Assembly: GCA_036937835.1 (NCBI GenBank)
Contig: CM072879.1
Coordinates: forward strand, 6,938,501 to 7,002,500
From: Pampus argenteus
Taxonomy: Eukaryota; Chordata; Actinopteri; Scombriformes; Stromateidae
Reading direction: 5' to 3'
Length of the DNA: 64,000 nt
Positions 11,952-24,484 of the stretch are shown one piece after another. The position numbers and the translations under genes are program-made. Under the pieces are notes generated by a model. The model did not search any database and had not been told where the DNA came from. It was given only the letters and a program-made list of their open reading frames with translations. Position 1 is the first letter of the stretch, and each line of letters starts with the position of its first letter.

Positions 11952-13573
11952 AAACCACTCCTCTTCCCCCTCAATTTCTCCTCCCTCTCCTCTCTGGCTG
12001 CAAAACCCTGGCTCTTCGTTCATCTTGAAGGAGGATGGACAGGCAGGCAGAGGACCAGAGACCAGCAGTTTTCACTCTGGGGCTGCCACAACATGGAACA
12101 GCAGCCCTCAGCTCTGCATCTTACTCCTACTGTCTCTACCTTTTCCATTTCTGCATGACTTTTGTTCACACTTAGTTTAGTCGTAGTTTTCCCAGTATTA
12201 CGTTACTGTCAGTGTTTGGTTTTTCTCATCTTTGTTTCAGGTCTATTCCTGTTTGGGGTTTTTTTGTTTATTATTTGTTAGACTTGGTGGTGAAGCCATT
12301 GCCAAGTTGACTTGACCTCGCCTTGACCCTCGCAGCCAAGCTGCCCGAGGTTCAGTGTTACTATTTTTTCACACTTTATACACTTAAGAACAAACAGTTT
12401 TTCATTTTGTGCAATAATGTTGTTTTTTTTTAAAAAACTAAAGTAAATGCTTATTTAATTTTGAGTGTGTGTATGTAAAGGCATTTTTATATGGTTATTT
12501 TATTTTTGTAGAGTTTTTAATTTTGTTTACGAAACCTTTCCCTAGGCAACATCTTGTGTGTGCGTGTGTGTTCATCCGTTGGTATTTCTGTCTGTGTGCG
12601 TGTGTGTGTGTGCGCGCCTGTCTGTCATCAGACTGAGATGGACCCCAGGTCAAAGGCCCCTCCTCTTCCTCTCTTCCCCCTTTTACTTGTGTTGTTCTGT
12701 GATTAAGACAACCAGGAACACAAAGGGATAAGGATCTCGATATTCCTTTCATTTTCCTTCTTCTGACTTAAGGTAAACATAAAGTTCCCCGTGGAAATGT
12801 TGTTCCTCAGTCTAGTTAGTCCAAGGCATCCTGGAAGGAAGTGGAAGGATGAAAACCCTACGATATCCTGAGAATCGAGGACAGAGGCTGTAATTTTGTT
12901 TTGGCCTAAAAGAGGTAGCTCCCGAGCATACCTCTGTATGTATGTGCTGTTGCCATATTTCATCAGTCAGGGAAAGGCTGGCAGCGGCCTGCTAATCTTT
13001 CCTTGGTCGTCTTTCTCTCCACTGGAGGTGATTTTTAAAGCTAAAGCTTCCAGCACGGCCCGAGAGAGCCTGTTCTGTTAAACATATAAGCTCGTGTGTG
13101 TTTCATTTTTGTGCTCGTCTCTTTTTATTACATGTTGTAGGAGGGTTGGGGCCACTGAAGGCAACGGCTTACAAGACTTGATCAAGATTAGGATAAGAGG
13201 GCAGAAAGCCACTGATTCCAGGTCAGAGAACTCCTCAGTGCTCACTCCCGCTCTAGTTGAGGGACGTGGTTGTGGAAATCTGACTCCAAGGCTGAGCTCA
13301 ACTCTTGCCTGCAGCTGTAAATCAGTGCAGACCAACACTAAGATGCTCAGTGATAAGGTTTTTCTCCTTTGTGGTCCTGGACAAAGGAGGAGGAGGGGTC
13401 TTCCTGAACCAAGGACCCTAGTGAAAGGGAATTATATTTTGATTCCATTCAGGAATCTTGTGTATATTTGATTGCCAGGTACTTCCGCTAATTGTTTGCA
13501 ATGCCTTTCTTTGTGTTTACTTGGAGTGTGTGTACGTTGTTTTCCGCGAGCGCACCATGTCACACACATATAT

Positions 13574-13606
<33 letters not shown>

Positions 13607-15225
13607 CACACTCAGACGGGACTGTCGAAGGCTGTGACTCGCCCAGAACACTACACATGCTGGTGTTATTACTATGCAAGTGGATTATTCTAATTATTGT
13701 GTCAACTCTTTGTCCTTTCTGTTTTGGGGTTGGGGTGGGGTGGGGTTACTTTCCAAATGACAAACATTACCTGGACTGGAGTGATGTCACTGACACTCAG
13801 ACTCATGTGAACTCCAACTCCATCCCCCGAGCCCCCTTGTATTTGTATGAAGGTCCTGATATGTTTCAAAGTCTAGTTTTCTACATCTATTCAGTCAAAT
13901 GTAAGGAATGGGGGGGGGGGTTAATGTCAATGGTTGGGTCTGACTCTGTGTAGTGTGTGACATAGTTAAACGTGTGTGAGGAAAGTATCAAGACTTATGA
14001 CTTGACACCACAGCTTTTTAATCAGACGACCAACAGCTCATGAGCGAGTGCACCCAGAGAGCGACTTGCACTCTGCAGGTGCGCCTCAGCAGGGGCCAAC
14101 GCGTCCACCAACAATTCTTTACCTTTTAAGCAGACTCTGTTCAGTTCTGTTACACTACTTGTTTTTTTGTTTTTCTTTTTCTTTTCAAGAAAACTATGGC
14201 AACTCTGATCCGTCAGTCAAAACTGCACCTGGTATCCATTTGATCTCAGATGAAGGGTCCTGTTTTGACCGATGGCTCAAAGGTAAAGCAGATTATGAGC
14301 TAATCATCACCTCCATTTAGAGACTTTACTTTTACATATGATTTGATTTGCCCACACGCACAAAAAAATAAATAAATAAAACCCTTACGGACGCCACTCC
14401 ACGGACTGCCAGAAAGGCAAGATGTTTTTCAGAGTTGCACCCAGACCTTTTTATTCCCTGTGGATGATTATTTTCCTAATAATTTTTTCCTTAGGAAGGT
14501 GATCATGGTGGTGCATGAAATGCAATCCTGGCTTATTATAAACTGAGAAAAAAACAGGATGTAGCTAAACTGCATCCCTGCCAGTCATGTCTGCTTTTTA
14601 AAGATTAGAACCAGCATTGATTAGAGGCTGAAAGTTAAACTGGTGATGGAGGGTTGTTGACTGGGTTAGAGTTGCCTGCATCTTCACAGCAAACAGACTG
14701 ACGTGGAGTATTTTAGGAATCTCCTGTATGGATTAAAATCTGTGCATCTCAGTCGTCCACCGTAGCCCACTCTCCGGTTTTACCCCCCCACCTCCCCTCA
14801 TCACTCTCAGCTTTTGGTGATGGAAACGATTAAACACAAGGTCTCGGTCGGGCTCTGCCACATTGCCTTGACTTCTTCAGATTGGTGTAAAAAGTGAGGG
14901 GAAAAGGAAGCCACGGAGAGTGGCTAGGACGGCTGAGATTTTGGCGAACACATGTACATGTAGGTGCAATGTAATATTACCCCCATTGCAATTCAATGTG
15001 GGATTTTAAACTGACGGCTGCTGTTTAGAGCAAGGTGGCAGCCCCTCTGTGTCCTGGCTGATTCATGTGAGCAGTGGCCCTCAAAACGGTCATGCTGGTG
15101 GCCAGAGGAAACCACTGCCCAGCTTATTATTTTTTTGTTTTTGTTTATTTTGTTGTTTTTTTGACATTTTTATGTAAATATATTTTTTTCTATTTTATTT
15201 TTTAATAAACATTTTAAAACTGCCA
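11952..15225 (+). other. tent4a: tent4a 3' UTR (about 3.3 kb)
   Basis: No coding potential that I can support. It includes a CA/TA microsatellite (about 13561-13611), an AT-rich end, and a Pumilio-type TGTAAATA at 15173-15180, 24 bases before the poly(A) signal. The extent is inferred from the first convincing poly(A) signal with a GU-rich downstream element. An earlier alternative site is possible. Confidence 0.65.
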
Positions 15226-15243
15226 GTCAGTGTGTGTGTGTAT
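15204..15243 (+). terminator. tent4a: tent4a poly(A) signal and GU-rich downstream element
   Basis: Canonical AATAAA at 15204-15209 in a T-rich context, followed about 20 bases later by GTGTGTGTGTATG. This is the arrangement of a vertebrate cleavage and polyadenylation site. Confidence 0.8.
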
Positions 15244-18076
15244 GTTTTTTATGTGGTAATGTGATAATACAGTAGAGTACTCATTTCTGGCCACTTGGGG
15301 ACAGTGCAACATCCTGTGAACACAACATTGACATACAGTTTATAATAAATTAATAATGACACTTGTGTTAGCAAACAGTTGTCTATTTATTCTTGTTGCA
15401 GACACAGAACAACATGTGTAAAATCAAACTGATTATCTGAAAGATACTAAAACACGTCTTAAAGCAGACAGTAAGACATGCAGGATGATGACAACTCTGT
15501 GTGGGTTTGTCACTATGACCAACCCCCTTCACATTATACATGGATGTATGGATACTTTATTATTCCTTGCAGGTCACATGGCAGCTACATTCACAGTCAG
15601 ACAAACCACAGCAGACAGTGAACATAACACACCTGTAACTAGGCACAAAAATACAAAAAAATAATTTACTATAGTACAATAAAACTAAAAATATTTTAAT
15701 ATATAATCAAATATAATAAAATACCCAGTGTGCAATGTGCAAAATGTGACTTGTATTATCTTATATATTATTAACGAGATATAAAAAATAAAATGTGTGG
15801 ATGCAATATTATACTATGCAGTGATTTATTATTTGTGCACATTAAACTGGTTTGGGCCTCATTTCTTCTTCATGCCTGACCAGACATAGTAATTTGAACC
15901 ATTGTGAATATGAAAACATTGATTGGTGCAGGTTTAAATAGCTATATTTGCTTGAAAGTACACCTGATTATTTCTAAAAGTTCTGAATTCTGGGCTTTGT
16001 AGTTCAAATTGTCCCTATGTGGCTATAATCTATCCCTCGGTCAACATGCAGTTCTTCTCAAGAACACTAGGCGGCGTACTTGAACTGCACTTTGTTCTAC
16101 ACTGTCTTTCTCACTGGTGTCCTCGGTACACTTAAACCCCCCAAACCAAATATAGAGGCGTTAACTCCACAATGCCAGACTTTGTCTACAAGCTTCACAT
16201 TGAGGCGCACGAGGCCTTCGGTGGATGTCAGGTGTTTGTATGTGAGCGTCTGGTTTGGGATCAAGTGTTCTGAGCTTCCCTGTTTATTCTGACGACGGCG
16301 CTTCTCATTATAGAAAAGAATCAGTCCATCCAACTCAGCCCGGCATCTTCCCAATGATCCTGATGCACTTTTCTTCTCTGCTGAAATGAACATCTGAACA
16401 GGAATCAACCTGAACTTGATTAGACTTTAGTTGAAGTAGGCTACCTGTTTATAATAGTTTCCACATCTGGATTCCTTGTTCAAAGCCAAAGCCAAAAACA
16501 CCTTAATGACATGTAGGAAAGAAGATGAAGATATGAGACTCAAAGATTTCTTTGACTGAGCGACAAGGTGACAAACTCCAATAAGAAAGTTAAAGACAGA
16601 AGCTCATCTGACATGTTGAACCGCTCGTCTCGTCAGTAGTGTGTTTTCACAGCAAACACCAGTTGGGGAGGATTCTGTCCACCAAACCGACTGCTGGCTT
16701 TTTATGTCTGAGCGGTGCCAGCTGAACAGCCTGATGACCCAGCCCAGCAGTCACTCCACAGCCAGCTCTGAATTAAATGGCTTTGAGCGGTAATGCCTCA
16801 TGCATGGCTGGATGGGTCAAGTCAGTGATCAGCGGCTGTTGATTTAATTCTTATATACGTGTAGAAAACAGAGCTGGGACAGTACGGGCATATGAGACTG
16901 TTCCACTCTCACTAGAATATAAATCCTGTAACGCACTGTTAATATCAAACTACTGTGCCATATTGCAATATAGTAGCCTTTAATATTAATTGATGATTCT
17001 CTTAATTCCAGATCTTTTTTGGCCTTGGACATTTAAAGCAATGTCTACTTGTAACGACTTCACAGTTTTATGAGCTACTGTCATCATTATTTTTTATATT
17101 AATAGATCTAAAGCGGTAGCTTGTGATGTGAAGCCACAGAGAAACATCTTCCAAATATGTTCCCCTCAACTCTACGAAGCGGAATAGCTTCTTCTTTTTT
17201 TTTCTCTTTTGTACTCATTGTGTTTTTGGCTCCAAGTCTGATAAACCAGAGGCCATATTTTACAGACCATATATTTGCAGTTGTGTTTCAGTACAGAGCA
17301 ATCACCAGCTCAAGTATTTATCCGGAGAGTCTTCAAACTCGCTGATCATCCACCCGACGACATTTTTCAGCTGCAGGAAATGGAGCCAAACAGCATTTTA
17401 ACAAGCCTTGTTAAGAATCCCCTGAACAATAGTAATCATAGGCAATTAAAAGCCTGATTAGTCTAGCATTTTGTCAATTCCCAGATACTTGCGGGTCTCT
17501 CAAATACGACGGATCAAATGCAAAACAGGCGCGCTTTAAATCGCTATGTTTGATTGAGAAAAACATTGTGTGTTGTACTTAATGAATCACTCAGTATTGG
17601 TCTTAGTGAGGAATCAGTAGTTCTGAGTGTATCTCTCTCTCTCTCTTTCCCACTTTGCCACCTTGATTGCTACTCATCTAGGTCATCTCAGTGTGGCTTA
17701 ATAACCACTGGGTTGAGCGAGACCCAGTTAGGTGATGAAGCCCACTTTTCTCTCCTCAAGGTGGGAAATCTGCTTTATTTCTAGCACATCATCGTTCAAA
17801 CTGCTCACGCTGGGCTGCATTAGGGATTGTATCCAATTTGATCAATGATTGAAAATTCTTGCGTCACTTTTTAACCTAGATCGGTTTTTTTTGTGTGTCT
17901 TCGAATACTTTAAAGGATATAGAAGGCCAGATTATATTTTGACCTTTGTGTGAGAAAATCCATAACACAGGATTGATCTACATCGCTGTTGATTTCCCAA
18001 ATGAGTAAGGGTGGATGTGTGACAGCAAGCAGCCACAAAGATTGTGTTTACACTGATTTCTCACTATCCTGCTAGC

Positions 18077-18110
18077 ATGTGTGTGTGTGTGTGTGTGTTA
18101 GTGTGTGTGT
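18077..18110 (+). repeat. (GT)n microsatellite
   Basis: GT run interrupted once by TA, intergenic. Confidence 0.95.
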
Positions 18111-19037
18111 TCGCGCTTACTGCTGTGCATGAAACGGCAACACGCAGAGGGGAACCGTGCCAGAATACAATTGTAATTCTCGGTGTTTCTCCTCCTCTCG
18201 TGCTGCTCTCTGTTTAAAAAAAAAGTGACAAGCTGCAGTTTTCTCTCAGCGGGCATGCTAATTCTGTGCATCCTAATTATTCATTTGATTACCCTAGAAG
18301 AAGAAGAAGAAGAAAAAAAAGGATTCTTAAACACAGAAGAAATGAGAAGAAGAAATTTGTGTGGGTCAGATGTGGTTGTCGCTTTGCACCTCGGGCTCTA
18401 ATATTTTCCTTTCAGCACTTTCGATTAAGAATAGCCCCGTGACCAATAAACCATAGAAATTAAACACTGACACTCTTGACAGTGTCATTCTTCATATTTT
18501 ATGTGTATTTTACTCTTATCAGGAAATACAAACCAAGCTAATCAAACTGCAACTTTGCAATGCTAACAGTTTCTACAGTTGTATTTTTTTTTTTTAAACC
18601 GTAATCACAATTTGGACACGCAAGATTTAGAAGATAGCTAAATGTTGTTTTAATTTACATGTAATACTTTGTTTCAATTCAACATAGACCCTAACAATAT
18701 TGTTATGTAGCTTTAATGTTTCCCCCGAAGAAACTGCATTCAGTTCATTAAGAGGCGCCAAAAGACCCAAGATAATACCTCCACTGCTATTAGGAACAGC
18801 TTTAACCTTCATATTAGCATATACCACTTTATTAGGGGTCATTTGTGCATGCTCAACACATAGTGCTAATATTTCCAGCAGCACAGGAAGGCAGCATAGC
18901 TCCTCTTTCTCCATCTGTTTGTGTCTTCTATCCTGACACTGTGCCTCTGTCTGTATGTGGGAGGGTGTTGATGCAGAATTAGCGTGTTGAGGGCACTCTT
19001 TCTCAATGTGCTCTCATTCTGTCACCGCCTTTAGCTG

Positions 19038-19050
19038 TCTGTGTGTGTGT

Positions 19051-19086
<36 letters not shown>
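19038..19086 (+). repeat. (GT)n microsatellite
   Basis: About 48 bases of GT with one TA interruption, ending in GCGCGC. Intergenic. Confidence 0.95.
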
Positions 19087-19094
<8 letters not shown>

Positions 19095-21151
19095 TGAGGG
19101 GGTAGCAGGTGGTCAGCACAACCACACCTGTTGTTAATGTGATGGAGTATATGAGCTTATATAGAATACCCCATAGCACAACACACATATATATACATAC
19201 AGTGCACATGAATGGGATTCGCTTTGACAACGTGATAAAAACTGGCGTAGTAGATTTAGGCGTCATAGCTCATTGCCATTGGTTTGTTTGACTATCAGCG
19301 TGTGTGTGTGTGTGTGTTTGAGTTAAGTCTTAGAGTTGTTTCCTCAGGTTTCCTCCTCTTTACCTTCCCCCACTCAGTCTAAATTACACTTTACAGATTA
19401 ATTCCACAGGGATACTTCTGGCTGGGAGTGTTTGTGTTTGTGCGTGCGTGTCTGTGCATTTGTGTGTATCATGGTAAAGTATGTGATTCCCCCCTAATTT
19501 GAGTAACATTGCTCAAAGGCTCATGAAAAACAACATTTATCACACTGAATGAAGGACAAGTTGAATAAAGGAAAGCGCCTCACAGTTCAATCACTCTCTC
19601 TCACCAGCACACCTGTAAACATACCCACACACAAAACACATGCGCTCCTAAACTGTCATGGGGTTTGTGTATGTGTGTGTCTGTGTGTGTGCATGTGAGG
19701 TGCTCAGTTCATAAATCTTGTCTTTGTTGTGTCATGGCAGATCTAATTAGATTGCGTTACACATGCTTATTCAAGGAAAGCATATGATATTTTGCAGCAT
19801 GAGCACATGCGCAGACCAACAGAAGAGATTCGATGTGACAATGAAACACAGATTCACACCAATTTCTGCAAGGGTCAAGGTGGTGCAGACTCACAAGAGT
19901 CACAAGAGGCAGAATGAGCAACACTGAATGGTGTGAATACATCTCACTTCATGTCATACAGCTATCTGCTTGTCAAAGGGAATCTGGGTTATTATGATGC
20001 GTGACTCCCAGTGTCAGTCATCCCTTTCTATCTCCCTGCCGTCTTTCCTGCTACTAAAATAAATATTTGGGCTTCTGCTGTTTTAGAAGGATCTTTTACA
20101 GTGGAGCCCTGCTTACATTCAGGAGGTTACTGACACTGAGAGCTTGAGTCTCTCGTGATGATGTCGCGTTTGAGTGCACGATACAGTGTTGCCAGATGGG
20201 AAATGTTAAAGTATCACACCAGAGGCTTAAAATAATCATATTTTGAGGGAAATTATAGAGAGAGAACAATTACGTGTAACCATATTTTTAAAGGGAAAAT
20301 GCAACTGAGGGCAAAATCATTGTAAAAAAAAATAAAATAAGGAAATGATCTTACATATGGAAATGTTTAATTAAGTTTACTTTATATTAAGCTGCACTAT
20401 ACACCATGGCACAAACATTTGCAGAATTAAATTTATTTTAATCCTGGTAGCATATATTATGTCATTATCTTACATAACTTTGAATATTATTGGAGAGGTG
20501 TAACATTTAAGTTACCCATTCAAACTTTACCTTACATATTTTTTTAGTGTGAACCAGAGGGAGGCAAAGTTAACAACTAGCCGCGGAAGAAAACTGAACA
20601 CCTAGCAAGATAAAACACAGGTGTGTTTCTAAAGAGCATGGTAGAGACCAAAACAAGCTAGTAAGAAACACACCTCCACATGAATGCTAAAGTTCATAGG
20701 CTACAGCTGGATGAGTGACAAAGTAGGTAAGTGTTTGGGTGACGTGTTAGCTAAATTAGCTGATACTATAACGCTGCCTTCAAATGGGGCCATGTTTACC
20801 GTGTTCACGGGAAGAGTGGACAAGAGAGACGTGTCTTTGCGTTATGTTACCCGCTAGCTAGCTAAATTGTTAGCCGTACGTCGCCCATGTTGCCTAGCAG
20901 CAGTGTTCTCACAACTTGAACGCCAAGCAAATCATGTACACAATAATAAACATAACAAACCCTTTATATAGTATGTATTTTAGCACTCAAGACTCTACTG
21001 TTTATATCAAACATACACCGAAGATTGTTAATCAAATGGCAACCACTAAAATATGGAAACTGAACAGGCAAAAAACAAAACAAAACGCAAAATATCTTCA
21101 CGGGTTAGCTTTTTTTTTTTTCCCTGCATGTTTTTCTTGTGTCACAATAGA

Positions 21152-21386
21152 CCCGTTTCACAGCAGACATTTTTACTTGCCAAAGCAGGAAAAGCACAGG
21201 TGTAATTACTAACATTAAACAAGGCTGTATAACATTTAGGTGAGCTGTTTCCAGCTCTCTGGTAATGCACTTGCTCACACATTAACATGGCAATTAATGG
21301 GACAATTAATGGAGCCATTGTTAATGTTAGCATTTACACCTGTGCTTTTCCTGCTTTAAAAAGTCAAAACGTCTGCTGTAAAAGGG
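21152..21386. mobile_element. Foldback (terminal inverted repeat) element, about 235 bp
   Basis: The left 65 bases (CCCGTTTCACAGCAGAC ... AAAGCAGGAAAAGCACAGG) return as an imperfect inverted copy at about 21320-21386. I estimate around 85% arm identity by eye. No ORF is present, so it would be non-autonomous. A diverged single-arm relative lies at 61358, which supports a dispersed family. The superfamily is not identified. Confidence 0.75.
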
Positions 21387-22394
21387 ATTCAAAGCAGGGC
21401 CCTGGCTTAAGTACACTTAAATAAAATGCAGCCATGTACCTGCCCTGAAAAACCTCTACACACAATATCCATCAACAGCACACTGAAAATACTGCCGTCT
21501 TTGAGTATAATTAATATTGTCACTTCCCCTGTGTGAACATATTACATTCACACTCTTATATTTTTGTGCGGAGAGTGTTATACGAGTGATGACATCTAAC
21601 ACATGTTCCCGTGGAGACTGAATGCACTTAGTGTCGTTTTAGACAAAAGCTAAATTAATGTAATGAAATACATTTTATTTTTTTTTAAACCTTGGTAGAA
21701 TCAGTATTGAATTGGATTTCTGGTTGGAGGTAACTTAGCCTCTGTCAGAGATTGATTTCCCTGCTCTACACTCTATATGAAATCAAAATATCTGTTTCTT
21801 GACTTTTTCTTCGACAGGTTGCTGTCTCTCTCTGTCCTTTGCGCTCATGGATTTCTGGTTGTTTCTACTGTAGGTCATCCAAGAACTGAAGCAAACATCC
21901 TCCATAAACTACGAGCTATGAATCCTGAGTGAGTACATGGACATGTGTGTGTTTGTCCATCTCTCATATGGGATTCCACACATGTTGTAATTATGATGTA
22001 TATAAAACATCTTACCGTCACATTCCAGGATCCCCTTAAATTAGACTGAATGTCGGAGGGAATTGGAGCTGACAGCTGGAATAAAATGCAATACGGTGAA
22101 CCCAGGTGTTGTAATAATCTGCCCTCAGGACCATTAATGCACCTTTTCATTTTGGTACTCCTGATCATGTGTGCAATCAATCAAAACAGGGCAGCACAAG
22201 CACAGTTAATAAACTGCCAAAATGCATTTGTGCTGCCACACTAGTGGCAGGGCTTGTTGGTTGTTTGGTCAGTTGGATGCATTGCTGTGACATTTTCTTT
22301 AGATTTTCTTGATCCCCCAGAGGATGAATCCTAAAGACTCTAATGATATCCTGAGTTTTCTTCGAGCTCTTCCAGTGGGTTGACACATCTGGCT

Positions 22395-22760
22395 GCGTCT
22401 CAATAACTATTGGATGGATTGGCATGAAATTTGGTTCAGATATCCATGCGGCCAAGAGAAGGAATCTTAATGACTTTGGTAAATGCCAGGGTTTTTATCT
22501 TGTGCTGCCAGCAGGTCAAAGTTATCACTTATCCAGTGAAATATCGTGACGTGTGCCAAGATGGATTGACATACCACTTGATCATTTTGTTCCCCACAGG
22601 ATGGGTGGATGAGGTGACTTTTCCTCAAGTGCCATCCTTAGCTCAGATATTGTCCAGTACTTTGGTTTATAACAAAATACCTGCAAACTTTCTAACATTC
22701 CCATTTGCCTCAGCTGTATTTGCTGGGTGGTGCTGTTACCAAATGTTTTCCCCACTGGGT
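22395..22760 (+). repeat. Dispersed repeat, family B copy 1
   Basis: Contains AATAACTATTGGATGGATTG and GCATGAAATTTGGTTCAGA, matched at about 36890-37020 in adcy2 intron 4. No coding capacity. The element type is unresolved. Confidence 0.65.
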
Positions 22761-23428
22761 GATTCAGCATGCCTTTGGATAAGATCCACACTCAGCTATT
22801 ATCTGAAAAGCATATAGTTAATAGCTAAAAATAACCTACAGCACAATGTACAGTATTTATCATTACCAGATAAGTTGTGCTTGACCTTAGCTCACAGACT
22901 CTTTTTCTCTCTCTCCCTGCTTAGCGTGCTAAAAAGAAAATATGTGGATTTGACACATTGGAGTGTCACGGCCATTTTCGCACTCCACAGAGCATCACAT
23001 AAGCATAGCAAGGAGGGAAGAGCGGGAGCCCGGCGTGGCAGCAGAAGACTTGAAATGAAAGTGAGAGAGACGAAAGCTGGGAGGAGGAGAGGAACACTGG
23101 GATTTTGGTTCTTCAGATCTTATTTTACTCCCACCATCGTCACACGCATGCTGTTGCGCTCAAACTTTCACTCATTACCACCCCACCCCCCGGTTTGAGG
23201 CACTGATCTCTCTTCCACCCACACTATCTGTCTCCTGAGTTTTTTTCCTTCCTGACTTTGTTTCTGCTTCCTCTTCCTCCCCATCCTTCCTCCTCTGCAT
23301 GTTTTTCTTGCCCGTCTTTTTATTTTGTTGCCAGCTGCTGGATGGCGTTTTATTCTTTTTCTCTCCGTACTCAGCTGCTCCTCTTGGTTTAGCACAGCTG
23401 TTACAACCCTTCTCTCTCTCTTTCTTGC

Positions 23429-23578
23429 GCACACACACACACAAACACACACACACACACACACATTGCTGACGAACACACCAACACGCTTCTTCTTTTT
23501 CCTTTCTCCTCTTCCAACTTCACTCTCTTCTCTCTTATGTGCATTTTTCTTCCTTCCTTCTGTACCTTACACACACAA

Positions 23579-23605
<27 letters not shown>
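23429..23605 (+). repeat. Two (CA)n tracts in pyrimidine-rich sequence
   Basis: CA runs at 23429-23465 and 23569-23605, separated by CT-rich sequence. They lie about 600-800 bases upstream of the adcy2 start codon. Confidence 0.9.
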
Positions 23606-23610
<5 letters not shown>

Positions 23611-24220
23611 GAGTCATATACTGCTTCTCTTGAATTTACCCATTAAATCTCCCATTGGCACACACCCTCTCTCCTCTCGCTCTCTTTTCCTCCCTCCCAG
23701 TTATACACATTCTCTCTCTCCCTCTGCTCCCTTTCTCTCTCAGTCCTCATCTGCACCGCAGCTGAGTAACATGTTGCCTCGCCGCAGCTACAGCACTGAG
23801 TGGTGAGCAGACTCTGACTGCTTTCTATCTGACTGACCAAACATTAAGAGCAAACAAGAAGCAGAAACAAGAGGAAGGAAAGTGTAGTCTCATCGCTTCC
23901 CTGAAAGGAGGAGGAGATAGAAGAGGAGCAGGTGGAAGAGAAGCATTCACACTGTCCTGTCTCAGTTTGTTACCTCGAGCAGGAGGAGCGGCAGAGGATG
24001 CAAGCGCTGGCGAGTTGGCTCTCTTTCACATAGCTATCCATCCACCTATTACAGCTGGTCAAACTTTTTTAAAAGAAAAAAAACATAGGAGGAAGAGGAC
24101 TTCTGAGGGTGAGGTGGAAGAAGAGGAGCAGGAGACAAAGCATCCCTCACCCCAGTCACTTCTGCGTGCACTTGTTTTATTCAGTTAAGTGGAGGACCAT
24201 CCATCCAGAGGCAGCTACCC

Positions 24221-24484
24221 ATGTGGCAGGAGGCTCTGTGGACCCGCGGACGCTACCTGCTGGAGAAGAGCGATGGTGGCGAGAGCGGCGAGGGGCCCGA
24301 GGGGTTGGGAGATGGCTGCCCGGGGTTCCAGAGCGAAGTCTGCGTGGAAGACGAGAAGCCCCAGGACTGGCTTTACGAGTCCTACTACCGAATGAGCCAG
24401 CAGCATCCGCTGATCGTGTTCCTGCTGCTGATCGTCATGGGAACCTGCCTCGCACTGCTGGTGGTGTTTTTCGCTTCAGGACTG
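24221..24484 (+). CDS. adcy2: adcy2 coding exon 1 (aa 1-88), N-terminus and TM1
   Basis: Starts MWQEALWTRGRYLLEKSD, then an acidic Gly/Glu-rich insert and DWLYESYYRMSQQHPLIVF. TM1 spans about 64-85. The ATG lies at the same place as the MWQEA start of mammalian ADCY2. Donor CTG|GTGAGT at 24485. Confidence 0.95.

Larger units (their letters stand above)
15244..24220. other. Intergenic region tent4a-adcy2, including adcy2 promoter and 5' UTR
   Basis: About 9 kb with no supported gene. It holds several CA/GT microsatellites, a foldback element (21152-21386), a repeat shared with adcy2 intron 4 (22395-22760), a (GAA)n tract near 18297, and one exon-like 55-bp segment at 21874. The last several hundred bases are purine-rich and probably include the adcy2 5' UTR; a transcription start cannot be placed. 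Confidence 0.7.

Noticed and set aside
13094..13471. 125-aa ORF in the tent4a 3' UTR
   Set aside because: Lies after the conserved TENT4A C-terminus, has no known motif and no splice context.
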